Source of the DNA: JAJZGK01 sp035538795 | GTDB taxonomy: Bacteria; Pseudomonadota; Alphaproteobacteria; Rhodospirillales; Magnetospirillaceae | Length of the DNA stretch: 64,000 nucleotides | Reading direction: 5' to 3' | Assembly: GCA_035538795.1 (NCBI GenBank) | Contig: DATLJS010000035.1 | Location: 1-64,000 of the forward strand | Shown here: in pieces, positions 41,318-50,418 of the stretch | Layout: the number at the start of each line of letters is the position of its first letter | Position numbering within the stretch: position 1 is the stretch's first letter | Notes under the pieces: model-generated | What the model was told of the DNA's origin: nothing | Seen by the model: the letters and a program-made list of their open reading frames with translations, nothing else | Databases searched by the model: none | Made by a program: the position numbers and the translations under genes

Positions 41318-41968
41318 TTATTTCCCACCCAACCCAAAGGACGACAGATCCAACGGCATACCCTTGTAGTCGCTGGGACGAACGAACACGGACGGGTCGG
41401 CCTTGGTTCGCTGCAAATGGCTGAGAGACGTCTCCAGGCTGGTTTCCTTGCCTTGAAACTGCACGGTGCCCATGGCTTTCATCAGGATGCCGTCGCCGGT
41501 GAACCACATCTTGCCGCGAAAACTGCCGCCCTGCATGGACGAGCCGGTCACGGCGTAACGGGTGCAGGCCTCGCCATCGACGGTCTCGGCTCCTTCCTTG
41601 CGCCGGTCCAGCATGACGGACTCGAAACCGCCGATCAGGGACGACGCCTGGGAAAAGCTGGTGGACAGGTAAAAATGCCGCTCGGGCCACATCATCACCG
41701 CTTCGTCCAGATCGCGGCGCAGCAGCAGCACCTGCGGCCCCCCCATGGCGGCGAACTCGCGGCGCTCGCGCCCCTGGGCATGGATCACCCGCCCGCGAAA
41801 GCCGCCCTGGGCGCTGGTGCGCAGGGAAAAGTCGGCACTGTATTCCTGGCGCGAATCAAGAAGTTCGGCAGCAGAAACCACGGCGGCCCGAGCCCTTTGC
41901 GGCACGCCCCCACAGATGGCGAGAACCGACAGGCAAAGGGCGATGCCCCTGGTGAAACGACGCGACAA
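41318..41968 (-). CDS. Exported protein, LolA/DUF4412-like
   Basis: 216 residues with a Sec signal peptide (about 5-28). The mature part alternates short beta-like stretches (YSADFSLRTSAQ, GGFRGRVIHAQG, GKMWFTGDGILMKAMG) in a pattern like the LolA/outer-membrane lipoprotein sorting fold or DUF4412. The resemblance is general and function is unknown. The start is a TTG at 41968: GGAGG stands 8 nt upstream and the signal peptide begins there. The nearest in-frame ATG, 23 codons earlier, would put a non-signal segment in front. Confidence 0.72.
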   Translation of the reverse strand: MSRRFTRGIALCLSVLAICGGVPQRARAAVVSAAELLDSRQEYSADFSLRTSAQGGFRGRVIHAQGRERREFAAMGGPQVLLLRRDLDEAVMMWPERHFYLSTSFSQASSLIGGFESVMLDRRKEGAETVDGEACTRYAVTGSSMQGGSFRGKMWFTGDGILMKAMGTVQFQGKETSLETSLSHLQRTKADPSVFVRPSDYKGMPLDLSSFGLGGK

Positions 41969-42051
41969 GATACTTTCCTCCGCTGGAGCCACATTGAATC
42001 CTTGGCAAGAGATAGGACTATGCGGCAAAAGTGGCAAAATTCGGAAGCAGC

Positions 42052-42762
42052 ATGACGTGCATGATGATCTTAAGCCCCATTTCCCTACCTGACCTTCCCG
42101 ACCGCCTGGCCCGTTTTGAGCGCTGCGTCGAAGACGACGCCCTGGGTCTGGCCGCGTTCCGCCGCATCGCCGCCACCCTGGACTTGGTGGATGACGACAA
42201 TCTGGAGCTTTCTCAGGACGACGAGGAACGCCGGGAAGCCTGGGCGCTGTGCCGGTCCTTCGGCATGGGCATCTGGGAAGGCCCGCTGGGAACCCCGCCG
42301 GCGGACAGCCTGACCTTCACCTACGACGGCCGGAACGTGCGCGGAGACATGGAGCCTTCGGTGATCGTTCACGAAGTGGGGCATATACAGACCTGCGCCG
42401 CCGAACGCCGCAACATCGTAGATTTCGGCCTGGGCGCCGGCCCGGAAACCATGCGCCGCGAAGAGGCCGACGCCGCCATGACGGTGATCGGGCTGGAGCG
42501 CGAAATGGAGGAGGCTCTGGCCTCGCTGCAAGGCATTCTGTGGGAGGCCGAGCTGGGACATCCCGCCATTCTGGCCTTCCTCGAACAGAATTGGCTGGAA
42601 GGCGTCGACAGCCCCCAAAACCGCAGCCACTACCTGAAGGTGTTACACCAACTGCGCCGCCATGGCCTGATCGACGACGAAGGCCGCCCCACTCGGGCCT
42701 TGCGCGATGCCGACGACGTAGCCTTTCTTCATACCCTGACCAGACCTGAACCGCAGGTTTAA
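42052..42762 (+). CDS. HExxH-motif protein, possibly EpmC-like hydroxylase
   Basis: About 236 residues, not firmly recognised. The key feature is VIVHEVGHIQTCAAERRNIV followed by DFGLGAGP: an HExxH metal site followed by ERR-x3-DFG. This order recalls elongation factor P hydroxylase (EpmC/YfcM), where HExxH is followed by RR and a DFG segment, although overall similarity is low. A minor zinc protease is the alternative. GGAAG stands before the ATG at 42052; a GTG at 42031 is the other start. Divergent from the exported-protein gene. A 12-bp palindrome (42755-42766) overlaps the stop codon. Confidence 0.7.
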   Translation: MTCMMILSPISLPDLPDRLARFERCVEDDALGLAAFRRIAATLDLVDDDNLELSQDDEERREAWALCRSFGMGIWEGPLGTPPADSLTFTYDGRNVRGDMEPSVIVHEVGHIQTCAAERRNIVDFGLGAGPETMRREEADAAMTVIGLEREMEEALASLQGILWEAELGHPAILAFLEQNWLEGVDSPQNRSHYLKVLHQLRRHGLIDDEGRPTRALRDADDVAFLHTLTRPEPQV

Positions 42763-42882
42763 ACCTTTCCCCACCTATCAGGATGATAGGCTTGCTTCCT
42801 GGGAGGGAGTAGTTTCACCCTTCACAACTGAAGAAGTGCAGGCCGAGCTCATCACCGGCCACGACGGGGAGCAGGCTTTCGG

Positions 42883-45024
42883 ATGGAAATGGCGTACAGG
42901 GACCAGGGCGGAACCGAGCAGGTCGTTGCGAACTCCCCACACCGGGAACACGAGCGCGAGCTGGTCAGGGTCAACCGCGCCCTATCCACTTTCACCCGCG
43001 CCACGGAAGCCCTGATCCACGCCACCGACGAACAGCAACTGCTGAACGACATCTGTCGGATCATGGTCGAGGTCGGCAGCTATATGTTCGCCTGGGTCGG
43101 CTATGTTCAGCACGACGACGAGCGCTCCGTCTGGCCGGTGGCCCGCTACGGCAACGACGGCGGCTATATCGCCAAGGCCCGTATCAGTTGGGACGAGAAT
43201 TCACCCCGCGGCCGCGGCCCCACCGGCACCGCCATCCGTTCCGGCAAGGTTCAGGTCGCCTATACCGACGAAACCGCCTGTTTCGCCCCCTGGCGGGAAG
43301 CCGCGCAGACCAGCGGCTTCAAAGCCTCGCTGTCCCTGCCGCTTTATGTTGAGAACCGGGTCATCGGCGTTTTGCACCTCTATACCGGCGACAGCGACGC
43401 CTATGATCAGGACGAACTGCACCTGATGGAAAACCTGGCCCGCAACGTGGCCTATGGCATCGGCATGCAGCGCATGCAGTTCGAACGCCGCCGCGCCGAG
43501 CGCGAACTGAAAGAATCCGAAGGCCGTTACCGTTCGCTGGTGGAATTGTCCCCGGACGCCATCGTGGTGCATACCCAGGGTATCATCATCTTTTCCAACT
43601 CCGCAGCCGACGCCCTGTTTCGGGTCACCCCGCTACAGCCGCTGGTCGGACGCCGCATCGTCGACCTGGTCCATCCCGACGATGCCGAGCAGGCCCAGAT
43701 ATATCTGGATTCCGGCGAGCATCTAGGTGCGGTCGAAGAGCGGCTGGCCCGACTGGACGGCGGTTATTTCGTCGCCGAAGTCACCTCGGCCCCGATCATC
43801 TTCCACGGCGTCCATGCGCGCCAGGTGGTGATCCGCGACATCACCGAACGCAAGCAGGTCCATGCTCAGCTGGTTCAAACCGCCAAGCTGGCGACGCTGG
43901 GCGAGATGGCGGCCGGCATGGCCCACGAATTGAGCCAACCCATCAACATCATCCGCATGGCCGCCGAAGGCGCCTTGCTGTTGATCGGCCGTAACAAGGC
44001 CGAGCCGGCTTACCTGAACAAGCAGTTCGGGCTGGTGGCCTCGCAGGCCGCCCGCATGGCCGAGATCATCGACCATATCCGCATTTTCAGCCGCAAGGAT
44101 ACCGGCGAGGTCGCCGTCTTCGACGCCCGCTCGTCGCTGGCTTTGGCGGTCGAGCTGATGGAACCCCAGCTGCAGTCCGCCGGGATCGAAATCTCCACGG
44201 CCCTGCCCACCCAGCCCTGTCCCTTGCGCGGACGCCCCGTCCAGTTGGAGCAGGTGATCATCAACCTGCTGTCCAATGCCGCCGACGCCGTGAAATCGGC
44301 CCGCACCCAAACCCAGCGCCCCGGACAGATCAGACTGGACGCCAGCCTGAACCGCGACGGCGAAATGCTCATCACCGTCACCGACAACGGCACCGGCATC
44401 AGCCAGCCTGATCTTGACCGCATCTTCGAACCCTTCTTCACCACCAAGGAAGTGGGCAGCGGCACCGGATTGGGCCTGTCGGTCAGCTTCGGCATCATCT
44501 CTTCCATGGGCGGACGCCTGATCGCCCGCAACATCAAGCCGTACGGCGCCCAGTTCGCCATCACTCTGCCGATGGCCAGCAACGCCTCTCTGTCCGCCAC
44601 CGCCGCGCCCCAGGCCCACCCGGCCATGGAGGAAGACGAGGACGACGGCCGTCTGCCCGGCCGCCACATCCTGTTGGTGGACGACGAGCTTCAGGCCCTG
44701 GAGGCCATGGGCGATTACCTGTCGGAACTGGGCTACCGGATCAGCAAGGCCAACAGCGGAAATTCTGCCATGCGCGCCTTCGAGGACGACCCCAGCGACA
44801 TTGTCGTGACCGACATCCGCATGCCCGACGGCGACGGTGAGCAACTGATCAAGTCGTTGCGCAAGCTGGACCCAAATCTGCCCATCGTGGTGGTAACCGG
44901 GCATATCGGCGCCACCGAAAGCATTGAAGACGAGGCCCAACACCATTCTTTCGCCATGTTGAAAAAGCCCATCAGTCTTGCGGTTATGGCAGAAACACTT
45001 GAACAGCTTCTGCAAAATCAGTAG
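42883..45024 (+). CDS. Hybrid sensor histidine kinase: GAF-PAS-HisKA-HATPase-REC
   Basis: Cytoplasmic hybrid kinase of 713 residues without membrane helices. A GAF domain (about 50-200) is followed by PAS (about 215-325), a dimerisation helix with His348 (MAAGMAHELSQP), an ATPase domain (N-box IINLLSNAADAV, DNGTGI, GTGLGLS) and a receiver with Asp644 (VVTDIRMPDGDG). The GAF domain suggests sensing of a small molecule or redox state. A LuxR-type regulator gene follows 79 bp downstream and is the likely target through phosphotransfer. Confidence 0.93.
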   Translation: MEMAYRDQGGTEQVVANSPHREHERELVRVNRALSTFTRATEALIHATDEQQLLNDICRIMVEVGSYMFAWVGYVQHDDERSVWPVARYGNDGGYIAKARISWDENSPRGRGPTGTAIRSGKVQVAYTDETACFAPWREAAQTSGFKASLSLPLYVENRVIGVLHLYTGDSDAYDQDELHLMENLARNVAYGIGMQRMQFERRRAERELKESEGRYRSLVELSPDAIVVHTQGIIIFSNSAADALFRVTPLQPLVGRRIVDLVHPDDAEQAQIYLDSGEHLGAVEERLARLDGGYFVAEVTSAPIIFHGVHARQVVIRDITERKQVHAQLVQTAKLATLGEMAAGMAHELSQPINIIRMAAEGALLLIGRNKAEPAYLNKQFGLVASQAARMAEIIDHIRIFSRKDTGEVAVFDARSSLALAVELMEPQLQSAGIEISTALPTQPCPLRGRPVQLEQVIINLLSNAADAVKSARTQTQRPGQIRLDASLNRDGEMLITVTDNGTGISQPDLDRIFEPFFTTKEVGSGTGLGLSVSFGIISSMGGRLIARNIKPYGAQFAITLPMASNASLSATAAPQAHPAMEEDEDDGRLPGRHILLVDDELQALEAMGDYLSELGYRISKANSGNSAMRAFEDDPSDIVVTDIRMPDGDGEQLIKSLRKLDPNLPIVVVTGHIGATESIEDEAQHHSFAMLKKPISLAVMAETLEQLLQNQ

Positions 45025-45057
45025 CAATTTTTAGGGTATCGGGCCGTATACTTCCTT

Positions 45058-45065
45058 GGTATAGT
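45058..45065 (+). promoter_or_regulatory. Candidate extended -10 element before the LuxR-type regulator
   Basis: TGGTATAGT, an extended -10 form, about 40 bp upstream of the regulator start codon. No matching -35 is seen, so this is a tentative internal promoter that would let the regulator be made apart from the kinase. Confidence 0.3.
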
Positions 45066-45103
45066 CATCCTGTGGGCTATCGGGGTCTTGGGGAGTTCTT
45101 TGG

Positions 45104-45745
45104 ATGCATATTCTGGTCGCAGACGACCATAACCTCGTTCGGGACGGCCTGAAGCCGTTCCTTTTCGAGCTAGATCCCGACGCTGTGATCCATGACGCAG
45201 CCAATTTCGACGAAGCTTTGGCCGTGGCGAAGTCCAACGAAAGTTTGGGCTTGGTTCTGCTGGACCTGCGGATGCCGGGCATGAACGGCCTTCAGGGCGT
45301 AGAGGTCATGCGCAAGACGCGCCCCGGCGTGCCGGTGGTGATTCTGTCGGGCCATGTCGAACGCGAAGAGGTTCTGGCCGCGGTCCGCGCCGGCGCCGGC
45401 GGATACATCCCCAAGACGATCAGCGGCACCGCCCTGATCAACGCCCTGCGTCTGGTTCTGGCCGGCGAATCCTATCTGCCGCCCAGCATCCTTCTGGACA
45501 GCAACAATTCCGAGCGCAAGGCTCCGGCCTCTCCGCTCTCGACCCTGTCGGCCCGCGAGCGCGAAATCCTGGGCTATCTGATCGAAGGCCAGACCAACAA
45601 GGAAATCGCCCGCCGTCTGGATTTGCAGGAAATCACCATCAAGATTCACCTGCGCAACGTTTACCGCAAGATCGGCGCCGTCAATCGCGCCCAGGCTGTA
45701 CGCATCGCCCTGTCTTCCGGCTGGGTCCTGCCGGCGACGATGTGA
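45104..45745 (+). CDS. NarL/FixJ-type response regulator
   Basis: 213 residues: receiver domain with Asp54 (LVLLDLRMPG) and a LuxR-type helix-turn-helix (LSAREREILGYLIEGQTNKEIARRLDLQEITIKIHLRNV, about 145-200). Ribosome-binding site GGGGAG. It follows the hybrid kinase and ends before a strong terminator; the pair forms one signalling unit whose target genes cannot be read from the sequence. Confidence 0.93.
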   Translation: MHILVADDHNLVRDGLKPFLFELDPDAVIHDAANFDEALAVAKSNESLGLVLLDLRMPGMNGLQGVEVMRKTRPGVPVVILSGHVEREEVLAAVRAGAGGYIPKTISGTALINALRLVLAGESYLPPSILLDSNNSERKAPASPLSTLSAREREILGYLIEGQTNKEIARRLDLQEITIKIHLRNVYRKIGAVNRAQAVRIALSSGWVLPATM

Positions 45746-45768
45746 AACGCCTCTCCGTTTCCGACAGC

Positions 45769-45800
45769 AAGGCGGCCTTGATGCAAGGCCGCCTTTTTCT
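45769..45800 (+). terminator. Strong intrinsic terminator after the two-component genes
   Basis: AAGGCGGCCTT (45769-45779) and AAGGCCGCCTT (45785-45795), perfect 11-bp stem, 5-nt loop, followed by TTTCTTTT. Confidence 0.9.
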
Positions 45801-45996
45801 TTTCCCCACGGCCGCATCCTTTCCGCGCAGCTCTGCACAGCCAATGTGCTTTCTTGGTCATACGAAAGGGTGTATTGCTCAATGAGCAGGCAGACGAAGT
45901 CCATAGACGGATGAAAACCGGCGAAAAGCGGCCCATCCTTCTTTGGCATGACGGTTGCTTTGTATCGAAGAGACGATAACGACAAAGGGGAAGCCG

Positions 45997-47421
45997 ATGG
46001 CGGCCGACGGCATCTTCGACGAAATGTACGGGTGGAACGATCAGGTTCAAGCGCCCTATGCCAAAATCGCCGAATGGCTGAAGAACACACCTCCGGAACT
46101 CTTCGCCAGCAAACTGGAGCAAGCCGAACTGCTTTTTCAAAAAATCGGCATCACCTTCAACGTCTACGGCAGCACCGCCGGCACAGAACGCCTCATTCCC
46201 TTCGATATCGTCCCCCGCATTCTGTCGGCCAGCGAATGGCAAAAGCTTCAGGCGGGTCTGTTCCAGCGCGTTCGCGCTTTGCAGATGTTTCTGCATGACA
46301 TCTACCACAACCAGGACATCATCAAGGCCGGCATCATCCCGGCCAGCCACATCCTGCGCAACGAGATGTACCGCCCCGAGATGAGGGATCTGGACCTGCC
46401 CGGCAGCATTTACGTGCAGATCGCCGGCATCGACGTGGTGCGCGTCTCCGAAGGCGAATTCTACGTGCTGGAGGACAATCTGCGCACGCCGTCCGGCGTC
46501 TCCTACATGCTGGAGGACCGCGCCGTGATGATGCGGCTGTTCCCCAAGCTGTTCCAGGAGAACAGGGTCGCTCCGGTGGACCATTATCCGGCCGAACTGC
46601 TGCGTCAGCTGCGCTCGGTGGCGCCGGAACGGGCCGCCGGCAGCCCCACCGTGGCGGTGCTGACCCCCGGTCCTTACAACAGCGCTTATTTCGAACACGC
46701 CTTCCTGGCCGAGGAAATGGGTGTCGAACTGGTGGAAGGGCAGGATCTGTTCGTCCGCGACGACGCCGTCTGGATGCGCACCACCCAAGGCCCGCGCCGG
46801 GTCGACGTGATCTACCGCCGCCTGGACGACGACTGCCTGGATCCCTTGGCATTCAACCCCGATTGTCTGCTGGGGGTTCCCGGACTGCTGTCGGTCTATC
46901 GCAACGGCGGCGTCAGTCTGGCCAACGCGGTGGGCACCGGCGTGGCCGACGATAAATCGACCTATCCCTATGTTCCCGACATCATCAAATTCTATCTGGG
47001 CGAGGAACCGATCATCGGCAACGTACCGACCTATCGCTGTTCCCGCTCCGACGACCGCGCCTACGTTCTCGAGCATATCCACGAACTGGTGGTGAAGGAA
47101 ACACAAGGGTCCGGCGGCTACGGCATGCTGGTCGGCCCCAAGGCGACCAAGGAGGAGCACGAGAAGTTCCGCCAACTGATCCTGAGCGACCCCGACGGCT
47201 ATATCGCCCAGCCGACGCTGGCTCTGTCCACCTGCCCGACTTTCGTCGAGGAAGGCGTGGCGCCGCGCCATGTGGACTTGCGCCCGTTCGTGCTGACGGG
47301 CCGCGACGGCATGGCCCTGGTGCCAGGCGGCCTGACCCGCGTCGCCCTGACCAAGGGCTCATTGGTGGTGAACTCGTCGCAAGGCGGCGGCACCAAAGAC
47401 ACCTGGGTGTTGGAGGACTGA
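45997..47421 (+). CDS. Circularly permuted ATP-grasp protein of an Anbu cluster
   Basis: 474 residues of the circularly permuted ATP-grasp family (formerly DUF404/DUF407). The family stretches GSIYVQIAGIDVVR, YVLEDNLRTPSGVSYM, VAVLTPGPYNSAYFEH, VDVIYRRLDDD and KETQGSGGYGMLVGP are present. Such proteins are predicted to form peptide-like bonds, so a peptide or peptide tag is the likely product. The ATG at 45997 with AAAGGGG upstream is chosen. First gene of an operon with an alpha-E protein, a transglutaminase-like protein and an Anbu protease. A TGCTCA-A-TGAGCA palindrome at 45876-45888 lies upstream. Confidence 0.92.
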   Translation: MAADGIFDEMYGWNDQVQAPYAKIAEWLKNTPPELFASKLEQAELLFQKIGITFNVYGSTAGTERLIPFDIVPRILSASEWQKLQAGLFQRVRALQMFLHDIYHNQDIIKAGIIPASHILRNEMYRPEMRDLDLPGSIYVQIAGIDVVRVSEGEFYVLEDNLRTPSGVSYMLEDRAVMMRLFPKLFQENRVAPVDHYPAELLRQLRSVAPERAAGSPTVAVLTPGPYNSAYFEHAFLAEEMGVELVEGQDLFVRDDAVWMRTTQGPRRVDVIYRRLDDDCLDPLAFNPDCLLGVPGLLSVYRNGGVSLANAVGTGVADDKSTYPYVPDIIKFYLGEEPIIGNVPTYRCSRSDDRAYVLEHIHELVVKETQGSGGYGMLVGPKATKEEHEKFRQLILSDPDGYIAQPTLALSTCPTFVEEGVAPRHVDLRPFVLTGRDGMALVPGGLTRVALTKGSLVVNSSQGGGTKDTWVLED

Positions 47422-47424
47422 CCG

Positions 47425-48357
47425 ATGCTCAGCCGGACCGCAGAAAATCTTTACTGGATGGGACGTTACGTCGAGCGCGCCGAAAACATGGCCCGCATCC
47501 TGGACGTCAGCCAGCGTCTGGCCGTACAGGGCCGTTCCACCGCCCAGGCGGAATGGAGCGCCGTGCTGGCCATTCTCTACGCCGAACAGCTTTACACCGA
47601 CACCCACGGCGAAGTGACCGAGGACGGCGTCACCGAATTCCTGACCCTGGATCAAAGCAACCCTTCGTCCATCTGGTCGTGCATCCGGGCGGCGCGTGAG
47701 AATGCCCGCGCCCTGCGCGCCACCATCTCGGTGGAAATGTGGGAAAGTCTGAACACCACCTGGCTGGCCATCCGCGACATGACCGAGGCGGACCTGCACG
47801 CCAAAAGCCTGCGGGAATTCTGCGAATGGGTGAAGGAACGGTCCCACCTGTTCCGCGGCGTCGCCCACGGCACCATGCTGCACGACGATTCCTTCGCCTT
47901 CACCCGGCTGGGAACTTTCCTGGAGCGCGCCGACAACACCGCCCGCCTGCTGGACACCAAGTATCAGATGCTGGCCTATGGCGGCGAAAGCGACACGGGC
48001 GCCACCTATTACGAATGGGGTTCGGTCCTTCGCTCTGTTGGCGCCTTCCGCGCCTATCACCAGATGTATCACGACGTCATCACGCCCGAGCGTGTGGCCG
48101 AGCTTCTGGTGCTGCGCCCTGAAATGCCGCGCTCCCTGCGTTTCTGCTTCGACAAGGTGACGGAAAATCTGGCCCTGCTGGCCGAAGGCCGCAGCCTGGA
48201 GTGCGAACGCCTGTCGGGCGAATTCGGCGCCCGCCTGCGTTACGGCCGGATGGAGCGCATCCTGGGCGACGGTCTGCACGAATTCCTCAAGGAGGTTCTG
48301 GACCGAACCGCCGAAGTCAGTGTGCAGATTTCCCGCGATTTCCTGATGATTGTGTAA
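47425..48357 (+). CDS. Alpha-E domain protein of an Anbu cluster
   Basis: 310 residues, almost entirely helical, with the alpha-E signatures MLSRTAENLYWMGRYVERAENMAR at the start and FTRLGTFLERADNTARLLD in the middle. The biochemical role is unknown. The family almost always sits beside a permuted ATP-grasp gene, and here starts 3 bp after it. Confidence 0.93.
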   Translation: MLSRTAENLYWMGRYVERAENMARILDVSQRLAVQGRSTAQAEWSAVLAILYAEQLYTDTHGEVTEDGVTEFLTLDQSNPSSIWSCIRAARENARALRATISVEMWESLNTTWLAIRDMTEADLHAKSLREFCEWVKERSHLFRGVAHGTMLHDDSFAFTRLGTFLERADNTARLLDTKYQMLAYGGESDTGATYYEWGSVLRSVGAFRAYHQMYHDVITPERVAELLVLRPEMPRSLRFCFDKVTENLALLAEGRSLECERLSGEFGARLRYGRMERILGDGLHEFLKEVLDRTAEVSVQISRDFLMIV

Positions 48358-48370
48358 GAGGGGGACGGAC

Positions 48371-49225
48371 ATGCGAGTCGCCATCAACCACGAGACCGTC
48401 TACCGCTACCATTCGCCGGCCAATTATTCGGTACAGTATCTGCGCCTGACCCCCCTTTCCGGTCCCAACCAGCGGGTTCTGTCCTGGAAGCTGTCGACCA
48501 CCGGCAACCTGCGCTCGTGGACCGACGGCTTCGGCAACCAGGCTCACGTTCTGGTGGTGGACAATCCCCACGATGAAATCCGCATCACCGCCATGGGCGA
48601 GGTCGAGTTGGCAGACAGCGGCAGCCCGCTGCTGTCGGAACACGATCCCCTGCCGCCCGACATTTTCCTGCGCTCGACCCGTCTGACCGAACCGGACGAG
48701 CGGATCCGCGCCTTTTCCGACGGCTTCCGCCCCGGCGTCATCGCCAACGCCCGCAAGGGCTTGGACAATCTGATGGCCGGCATCCGCGACACCGTGGCCT
48801 ATCGTCCCGGCATCACTCACGCCGCCACGTCCGCCCGCCAGGCTTTGGACGCGCGGGCCGGCGTCTGCCAGGACCACGCCCATCTGTTCGTCACCTGCTG
48901 CCGCAGCCTCGGCCTGCCGTCCCGCTATGTTTCCGGTTACCTTTGCACCGACGCCGTCGGCGACGAACGCATGGCCAGCCACGCCTGGGCCGAAACATGG
49001 GTCGAAGGAGCCGGCTGGCTGTCCTACGACGTGGCCAACCGCATGTCGAACGCCAAGGCCCACGTCCGCGTCGCCATCGGCCTCGACTATCTGGACGCCG
49101 CCCCGGTGCGCGGCGTGCGCAAGGGCGGCGGCAACGAGGAATTGGATGTCGAGGTCACCGTCGGCGACGCCCGCAAGGTGTTGCAGGCGCAAAAGAAACA
49201 GAAAGCCGCGCAGCAGCAGCAATAA
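48371..49225 (+). CDS. Transglutaminase-like cysteine protease of an Anbu cluster
   Basis: 284 residues. An N-terminal bacterial-transglutaminase-associated domain (VYRYHSPANYSVQYLRLTP) precedes a papain-like core with the triad Cys166 (GVCQDHAH), His204 (SHAWAE) and Asp220 (SYDVANRM). It probably cleaves or transfers peptide bonds on the product of the ATP-grasp enzyme. The ATG at 48371 follows GAGGGGGAC. The C-terminus is Gln/Lys-rich. Confidence 0.92.
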   Translation: MRVAINHETVYRYHSPANYSVQYLRLTPLSGPNQRVLSWKLSTTGNLRSWTDGFGNQAHVLVVDNPHDEIRITAMGEVELADSGSPLLSEHDPLPPDIFLRSTRLTEPDERIRAFSDGFRPGVIANARKGLDNLMAGIRDTVAYRPGITHAATSARQALDARAGVCQDHAHLFVTCCRSLGLPSRYVSGYLCTDAVGDERMASHAWAETWVEGAGWLSYDVANRMSNAKAHVRVAIGLDYLDAAPVRGVRKGGGNEELDVEVTVGDARKVLQAQKKQKAAQQQQ

Positions 49226-49243
49226 AAGGGGACAGGTCTCGCG

Positions 49244-49978
49244 ATGACCTATGGGGTGGGGGTGATGCTGGACGCCGGGCTGGTGATGGCTTCGGACTCC
49301 AGAACCAACGCGGGGGTGGACAATGTCTCCACCTTCCGCAAGATGACCTTTTTCCAAAAAGACGGCAGGCATACCATCTGCCTGCTGTCCGCAGGCAATC
49401 TCAGTCTGACACAAGCCGCCATCTCGGTCATCGGCGAAGGCCGCGCCAGCAAAAGCGGTGAAGTGAACATCGACAAGGCCAAGTCCATGTTCCGGGTCGC
49501 CCGCATCGTCGGTAACGCCCTGCGCGAGGTTCACAAGCAGGATGCCGAATCCTTGCGCAAACATAACACCGAATTCAACGCCACCTTTCTGGTGGGCGGT
49601 CAGATCAAGGGGGAAAAGCCGCGCCTGTTCCTGGTCTACGGCGCCGGCAACTTCATCGAGGCCACCGCCGAAACGCCTTTCTTCCAAATCGGCGAGACCA
49701 AATATGGCAAGCCGGTGTTCGATCGCCTGCTGGCTCACGACATGCCCTTGGCCGAAGCCGCCAAGCTGGTGCTGATTTCGTTCGACTCCACCATCCGCTC
49801 GAATCTGTCGGTGGGCATGCCGGTCGATCTGTTCTGCTACGAGACCGAGTCCTTGCAGATCAGCCATCACAAGCGGCTGAACGAAGGCGATCCCTACATG
49901 ACCGGCATCCGCCGCCAATGGGGCGAAGGTCTGCGCAAAGTCTTTCAAGGCATCGTCCCGCCCGAGATCGACGGCTAG
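49244..49978 (+). CDS. Anbu, proteasome-like Ntn-hydrolase
   Basis: Ancestral beta-subunit type proteasome homologue of 244 residues. It begins MTYGVGV with Thr2 as presumed nucleophile after methionine removal, followed by LVMASDSRTNAG and the LLSAGNLSLTQAA stretch characteristic of Anbu. Known Anbu proteins form open helical or dodecameric rings rather than closed proteasomes. Last gene of the four-gene operon, 18 bp after the transglutaminase gene, with AAAGGGGACAGG as ribosome-binding site. Confidence 0.94.
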   Translation: MTYGVGVMLDAGLVMASDSRTNAGVDNVSTFRKMTFFQKDGRHTICLLSAGNLSLTQAAISVIGEGRASKSGEVNIDKAKSMFRVARIVGNALREVHKQDAESLRKHNTEFNATFLVGGQIKGEKPRLFLVYGAGNFIEATAETPFFQIGETKYGKPVFDRLLAHDMPLAEAAKLVLISFDSTIRSNLSVGMPVDLFCYETESLQISHHKRLNEGDPYMTGIRRQWGEGLRKVFQGIVPPEIDG

Positions 49979-50032
49979 GCGCGTTTCCCCATCTGCACTA
50001 AACTCATGGAAGGCTTTACGAAAAGGCTGTCC

Positions 50033-50389
50033 ATGCGCGCGTCCCAATCCGGTTCCGCCCTGATCATCGGCACCATGGCTCTGCTGGCCGTGGGATTGGC
50101 CGCCGTGGCGTTGCTGCGGCTGGAAGGGCAGTCCTGGCAATTGGACCACAACCGTCAGGCCGGACTTCAGGCCCAGCGCATCCGCACGGCGGTCGAGCTG
50201 TACGCCGTCCGTCACGGCGCCGTTCCCGCCCCCGGCCCGGTGCCATGGAGGGACTTAGGCCTCGCCCCCCAGGACGTGACGGGCTTCAGCTTGGACGGCG
50301 GATGTGCGGGCTGGTCCCTGGCCTTCGGCGGGCAAAGCTGGCGCTTCCCGTCGCCCGACGGTTGCCAAGCCCCCAAGGCGGGCGGATAA
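50033..50389 (+). CDS. Minor pilin-like membrane-anchored protein
   Basis: 118 residues with a single N-terminal hydrophobic helix (SGSALIIGTMALLAVGLAAVALL) and a small soluble part with two Cys. There is no classic prepilin cleavage motif; the start resembles GspK/PilX-like minor components. An ATG 27 bp further upstream is possible; the one at 50033 has AAAGG before it. Its stop TAA overlaps an ATG of the following prepilin frame. It opens the plus-strand part of the pilus-like locus. Confidence 0.7.
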   Translation: MRASQSGSALIIGTMALLAVGLAAVALLRLEGQSWQLDHNRQAGLQAQRIRTAVELYAVRHGAVPAPGPVPWRDLGLAPQDVTGFSLDGGCAGWSLAFGGQSWRFPSPDGCQAPKAGG

Positions 50390-50418
50390 TGCCGGTCCAT
50401 CCAGCAGGGGAGCGGGGG

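Noticed and set aside
48317..50215. 632-codon minus-strand open frame opposite the transglutaminase and Anbu genes
   Set aside because: Antisense of two genes with intact catalytic residues; composition is that of a shadow frame.
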